From Cycas panzhihuaensis (taxonomy: Eukaryota > Cycadophyta): a stretch of DNA of 64,000 bases. The stretch is taken from contig CM041465.1 in NCBI GenBank assembly GCA_023213395.1, forward strand, positions 133,865,741-133,929,740. The letters run 5' to 3'. A program made the position numbers and the translations under genes. This document shows, piece after piece, positions 60,101 to 64,000 of the stretch. Positions within the stretch are counted from its first letter, which is position 1. Each line of letters opens with the position of its first letter. The notes below the pieces were generated by a model, which was not told where the DNA came from, did no database searches, and worked only from the letters and a program-made list of their open reading frames with translations.

Positions 60101-60347
60101 TCAATATGTTATACTAGAGAAAATAGCCCTTAATAGAAATCCCTAACCTTAGTAACTTACAAATCCTAAGCCTAATCTAGGTGAGGTCAAGTCATTGATT
60201 GGCTCTTAACATACACCTTATATTACATTGATGTACATGAAATTGACTTAAAGAAATGAATCATTGAATAACTCAATCTAGATTCAATGGACCTTCTTGA
60301 TGGTCTCAATTGTTAGCATGGTAGCTAAGGCTAAGACACTTTATCAA
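60101..60347. other. AT-rich stretch without a recognised feature
   Basis: Probably the decayed 3' end of Gypsy-D; no polypurine tract or LTR pair was seen. Confidence 0.35.
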
Positions 60348-60656
60348 TGTTAAAATGTGGTTTAGTTAATATTAAGTCAAAAAGTGTGAATATTAAACAG
60401 GGTCACAACTAATGGGGTTAGATGTACTACTTGGGGGATCATAAATAAGCTTAGACTCCATTGTAAATTTATCAGAGGAATCATCATTGTGATCTAATAA
60501 TCTTTTATGATGGGTTTTTTCCCAAAAGGGTTTCCCACGTAAAATATTATGTATTGTGTACTTATGTTCTTTATCAGTTGCTTGTTGTATATAATCAAGA
60601 TTCTATAGTTTAAAATACATATATGTTTCATATTTCTTCACATGATATTAGAGCTT
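60348..60656 (+). repeat. Copia 5' LTR with primer site
   Basis: Starts TGTTAAAATGTGG. 'tgggttttttcccaaaagggtttcccacgtaaa' near 60510 is the usual R/U5 phrase of plant copia LTRs. It ends TATTTCTTCA at 60640. TGATATTAGAGC (60643-60654) is TGGTATCAGAGC with two changes. Interior coding sequence is absent. Confidence 0.75.
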
Positions 60657-61580
60657 AACAAAGTACATAACTAAGGCAAGATTGGGTGGAAGTGATAAGA
60701 TCAAAGGCTACATAGTGATGTTGGGAGAGCCTTATTCTAATGATTTTAACCATCTCTAACCAAAAGAGTGACATAGTAGTGCAATGGTGATTAAGGAGAT
60801 GGATTTCACCTATCAATAAGATTTTCTTTACTATTTAAGTTCTAAAATCAATATTAGACACTAATTGAGACCATGGTGGTCTTATTTTGAAGCCATCTGA
60901 GACTTGGAAGGCATGTTGGACACTCCATATGCTAGTTGGGCCCAATTTGAAAGTGATTTAATAATGTTGGGATATGTTGGGCATGTTCTAAAAGTATTGG
61001 CCTTTATTTGAAGGTTATCTAACATTATTGGGCATTAGATCTAATGTCCAATTATTAAAAAAGTGCTCAAACACCTATTGTGAATGTGATTGAATCTAAA
61101 TAAGGAGATTTCTAACTCATTTCAAATGTGTTAGGTAGATTGAAGCCTACATAAATAAATTTCATGATCATAAGAATTGTTGGTCTGCATATTGCGCAGT
61201 AAATAGTATTTGAGGAGTTGTATCTCTCTAGTAAGGCGCTCATAATCTAGTAATCGGTGAGAAGTTTACATGTTGATGATTCATGGAGATATGTCCTTCA
61301 TTTTTTAGAGTCGTAGTAAGCCCATTTGATTGATCTGATCTCATAAAGTTACACAAGAGGTGCACTTGTGAACACAGAGACATCATCATTTCTAAGCCAC
61401 CCATAGTGATATTTACACCACCTATGATATAGTAAGGTGGAAAACTTTAATAATAATCAAATATATTTGATGTTTGACTTCTCAACAAGTTTTATAAAGT
61501 CAAGCCATTTTTAAAAGGTGTGTTGATGAATAGGATGTAGCCACCAACATTAGGCATATTCACTTTATTCTTGGTTTAAA
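60657..61580 (+). other. Leader of the truncated copia, no coding sequence
   Basis: No frame of interest. It ends where the LTR of the next, opposite-strand element begins. 'aggcatgttggac...ggcc.aatttgaaagtgat' phrases at 60900-61030 recur two to three times in changed form. Confidence 0.4.
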
Positions 61581-62069
61581 TATTAGAGGGTGTAGAAATA
61601 GGTAACATGTGCAGTATTTACCATGAAATAAAAGACATCAAATATACATAATTAAACACTACACAGATACACATTGTTTCAGCAGGTAGAAAACCCCTTC
61701 TGGGGAAGAAAAACCACCTCACTAATCTAAAATTTTATTAACTTAAAAAATATAAAAAACCTGACAAGAATACCCTCTACATACAGAAACCAGCCTTTGA
61801 AACAGGCTTAAGACAACCTCCTAGATTCTCAGAACCAATTCCTAGAATCTATGAGAGACTATTTGTAGAAAGATAGGTTCGTTGAAATGGTCAGTTGTGC
61901 ATTTCAATGACCTTCACATAATAATTAAGAATTAACATAAACTTTATTAAAGAACTTTTACATCACTTAAATTTACTTTTACACATGTGATCAAAAGATA
62001 ACATAAAGATTAAACTAATATGAATATAAAACTAACATAAATATAAAGCTAACATTAACATTCCTAACA
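61581..62069 (-). repeat. Copia-E 3' LTR
   Basis: 489 bp. The right end ATTCCTAACA abuts an antisense polypurine tract (TCCCCCTTTAA, 62070-62080). The left end TATTAGAGGGTGTAG corresponds to TGTTAGATAGAGGGT of the related LTR at 48172. Confidence 0.85.
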
Positions 62070-62080
62070 TCCCCCTTTAA
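62070..62080 (-). other. Copia-E polypurine tract
   Basis: Read on the minus strand TTAAAGGGGGA, directly before the LTR start TGTTAGGAATG. Confidence 0.88.
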
Positions 62081-62169
62081 TGTTAGCTTTTGTACAATAT
62101 AGAAAAAGAAAGTCTTCATTATGTTTATCCCGCTTTGATGGAAACTTCTTTTATCTTTAATAAATCTTA

Positions 62170-62750
62170 CAGATTTAGAAACTTGACTTTAGTCAAAGAC
62201 TTGGTAAGGATATCAGCAACCCGTAGATCTGTAGGACAATAAAACAAGTGAATAATATTATTAGTAACAAGATTACGAATAAAATATTGATGTAATTATA
62301 TGTGTTTAGTTCTAGAATGAGCAATTAAATTTGTAACAATAGCAATAGCACCTTGATTATCAACTTTAATTTCTATAGAAGAGTTAAGAAATAACTAATT
62401 TTACTTAAGAGAGATTTGAGCTAAAGTGCTTCTTTGCTTACTTCAACAAGTACTCGATTTTCAGCTTCGGTTGTTGATAGAGCTAGAGACTACATTTTTT
62501 TACTAGACCAAGTGATAAGTGAGGAATCTAGAAAAAATACATAACCTACTGTGGACTTATAGTCATTTGTGTCGCCTACCCAATCTAAATCAGTATACCC
62601 TATTAAAGTTAGAGGTTTACTGCAAAAATTATAAGTTAGACCATAAAAAATAGTATTTTGAAGATATCAAAGAATACGTTTAGCAGTTTTCCAGTGTAAT
62701 TCATAAGGTTTTTATATATAACACAAACATAAAACAACAACATAAAATAT
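62170..62750 (-). pseudogene. Copia-E RNase H relic
   Basis: Minus strand: the C-terminal block VADILTKSL near 62205, the catalytic part GLVKK with SLALSTTEAEN-like sequence near 62470, and the DIDWVGDTND block near 62570-62590 (usually yDADWAG). Stops and frame changes are present but the region is far better kept than in the other copia relics here. Confidence 0.8.
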
Positions 62751-63720
62751 ATCAGGTCATATATATGTGTTAAATAAATAAAATTACTTGATAAGTTTTG
62801 CTATATAAGGTTAGATCACACAAGGGTGTGGAACAATCAGTTGATAATTTTACTCCTGATTGTAAATGATTAGAAATTTGGTTAGCATTTTCCATGTTAA
62901 ACCATTTGATTAGGTCTAAAATATATTATGGTTGAGATGTGGTTATTTTTTAATCATGTTAGTAAATTTGAAATCCGAGAAAATAATGTAAGAGACATAA
63001 ATCGGTTATTTCAAATTTATTCATTAAGGCCAATTTTAGTTGATGAATGTTATTATTTAAAATTCCTATGATAATGATATCATCAACATACATTATTAAG
63101 ATGGTAAGATTCTTGTTTTCACATTTGAAATAGAGATTTGGATCATTAATACATCTAGTGTATCCAATTTAAATTAGATAATCATCAACTTTTGTGTACC
63201 AAGCTCGAGGAGCTTGCTTTAATCTATATATGGATTTCTTTAGTTTACAAACTAAATTATGGTTGTCAATAAAACCAGGTGGTTGAGTCATGTAGATCTC
63301 TTCTTAAAGATCACCATTTAGAAATGCGCTCTTGACATCCATTTTATGGATTTCTCGGCTAAATTTAACTGCTAGAGAAATAATAGTTTTAATGGTATTC
63401 ATCTTTGTAACAGGTGCAAAGGTTTCATTATAGTCTATACCATCGATTTGAGAAAATCCTTTCGCAACTAAGCGAGCTTTATACTTTTCAACTACGCCTG
63501 TTGAATTATATTTGGTTTGATAAACCCATTTACAATTAACTATATTTTTCCCTAGTAGAGGTGGAACAAGATCCCAAGTTGAATTCTTGTTTAAAGCATC
63601 AAATTCAACTTGCATGGTTTCCTGCCATACAAAATTCTTACTAGCTTGTTTAAAAGTTTTAGGATCATTGTTGGTCATTATTTTAGCCATTAATGCATAG
63701 TTAGCATGTAATTTTTGAGC
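62751..63720 (-). pseudogene. Copia-E reverse transcriptase, least decayed copia in the window
   Basis: The first 128 codons are open (63690-63304): NKNSTWDLVPPLLGKNIVNC, KWVYQTKYNSTGVVEKYKAR, LVAKGFSQIDGIDYNETFAP, and IHKMDVKSAFLNGDL. After one stop (TAA where Glu/Gln is usual) come IYMTQPPGF, CKLKKSIYRLKQAPRAWY and the catalytic box LIMYVDDIIIIG near 63085-63055, with both Asp kept. Then LALMNKFEITDL and YFLGFQI follow. Start of RT is not marked by an ATG of its own; it is part of the polyprotein. Confidence 0.95.
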
Positions 63721-64000
63721 GCATGTTCTCTTGGTATCTGAAGAATTACCAACATCAGATCCAGCATCAAAAAGTATTTTCTTTGCCCATACAAGTTATT
63801 TGTTTGTGATTGTTTCTCTAGTCATAGGTTGAGATGAGGAACTAGCTTGAGAAGAAGAGTCTATTCTGGTTGGTTCAGATAGAGTCCAATTATAGACTTG
63901 TGTGGATAAGGATTCTATAGTCTTAGGGTCAACTTGTTTTTCAATTCTGAACTTAATTAACAGATTCACAATCGGAAGTTCTACATAAGTAAAGGTTGAA
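63721..64000 (-). pseudogene. Copia-E integrase-RT linker
   Basis: Minus strand, Ser/Glu/Thr-rich: a linker of the type between integrase and RT. It contains SESTQVYNWTLSEPTRI and SSQASSSSQPMTRETI phrases. The element continues beyond the right edge. Confidence 0.65.

Overview
The window looks like repeat-rich intergenic DNA from the nuclear genome of a seed plant, probably a flowering plant; the species cannot be told. I found no single-copy host gene, no tRNA or rRNA, and no CRISPR or prokaryotic signal. Almost everything that can be recognised is a transposable element: Ty1/copia and Ty3/gypsy LTR retrotransposons on both strands and one L1-type LINE. The pointers to a plant are tRNA-iMet-type primer sites (TGGTATCAGAGC and decayed forms), a plant L1 with a CCHC ORF1, a Tat-lineage gypsy element and a chromodomain gypsy element. 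Outside the Tat element the DNA is very AT-rich. Coding relics are full of TAG/TAA stops where CAG, CAA or TGG is expected, as after long methylation and C-to-T decay.

Layout: 1-3.4 kb is a decayed minus-strand copia (RT, integrase, protease, gag). 3.4-5.9 kb is unassigned, with a compound microsatellite at 5.6 kb. An antisense copia LTR with its primer site lies at 5.93-6.22 kb. From 6.4 to 24.8 kb runs one very old plus-strand copia (Copia-A), broken twice by later insertions. A second copia (Copia-B, 7679-15226, 311-bp LTRs, target duplication ATATG) sits inside its integrase. An L1 LINE (17.0-23.4 kb, minus strand, with a roughly 530-bp TA-repeat tail and a 16-bp imperfect target duplication) sits inside its RT. 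26.4-27.6 kb is another copia gag-protease relic, cut by an antisense LTR (27.6 kb). 28.0-28.5 kb is an unusual CpG-rich block with an 86-bp tandem repeat. 29.97-31.18 kb is a gag-only copia remnant with polypurine tract and 3' LTR.

The centre of interest is a large, comparatively young Ty3/gypsy element of Tat type on the minus strand (31.35-47.23 kb). It has 2.06-kb LTRs that are about 97% identical in the stretch I compared, and gag, protease, RT, RNase H and integrase read right to left. Beyond the integrase it carries about 5 kb of extra DNA. This holds (i) a gene on the opposite strand (35.9-37.9 kb) with the N-terminal hallmarks of a plant mobile domain (PMD), a proline/acidic linker, a U-rich 101-nt GT-AG intron and a coiled-coil C terminus, with a TATA box upstream, and (ii) a second RNase H domain near the 3' LTR instead of between RT and integrase. 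Three hairpins cluster just upstream of the antisense gene. Pol and the antisense gene converge tail to tail.

To the right: two further antisense copia LTRs (48.2 and 49.8 kb), a decayed plus-strand chromodomain gypsy (50.4-56.7 kb), a second plus-strand gypsy RT/integrase relic (58.2-60.1 kb), a copia LTR with primer site (60.35-60.65 kb), and the 3' part of the least decayed copia, on the minus strand (61.6 kb to the window end). The elements do not work together; they are layers of successive insertion. Domain calls come from reading motifs by eye, and percentages are hand counts.
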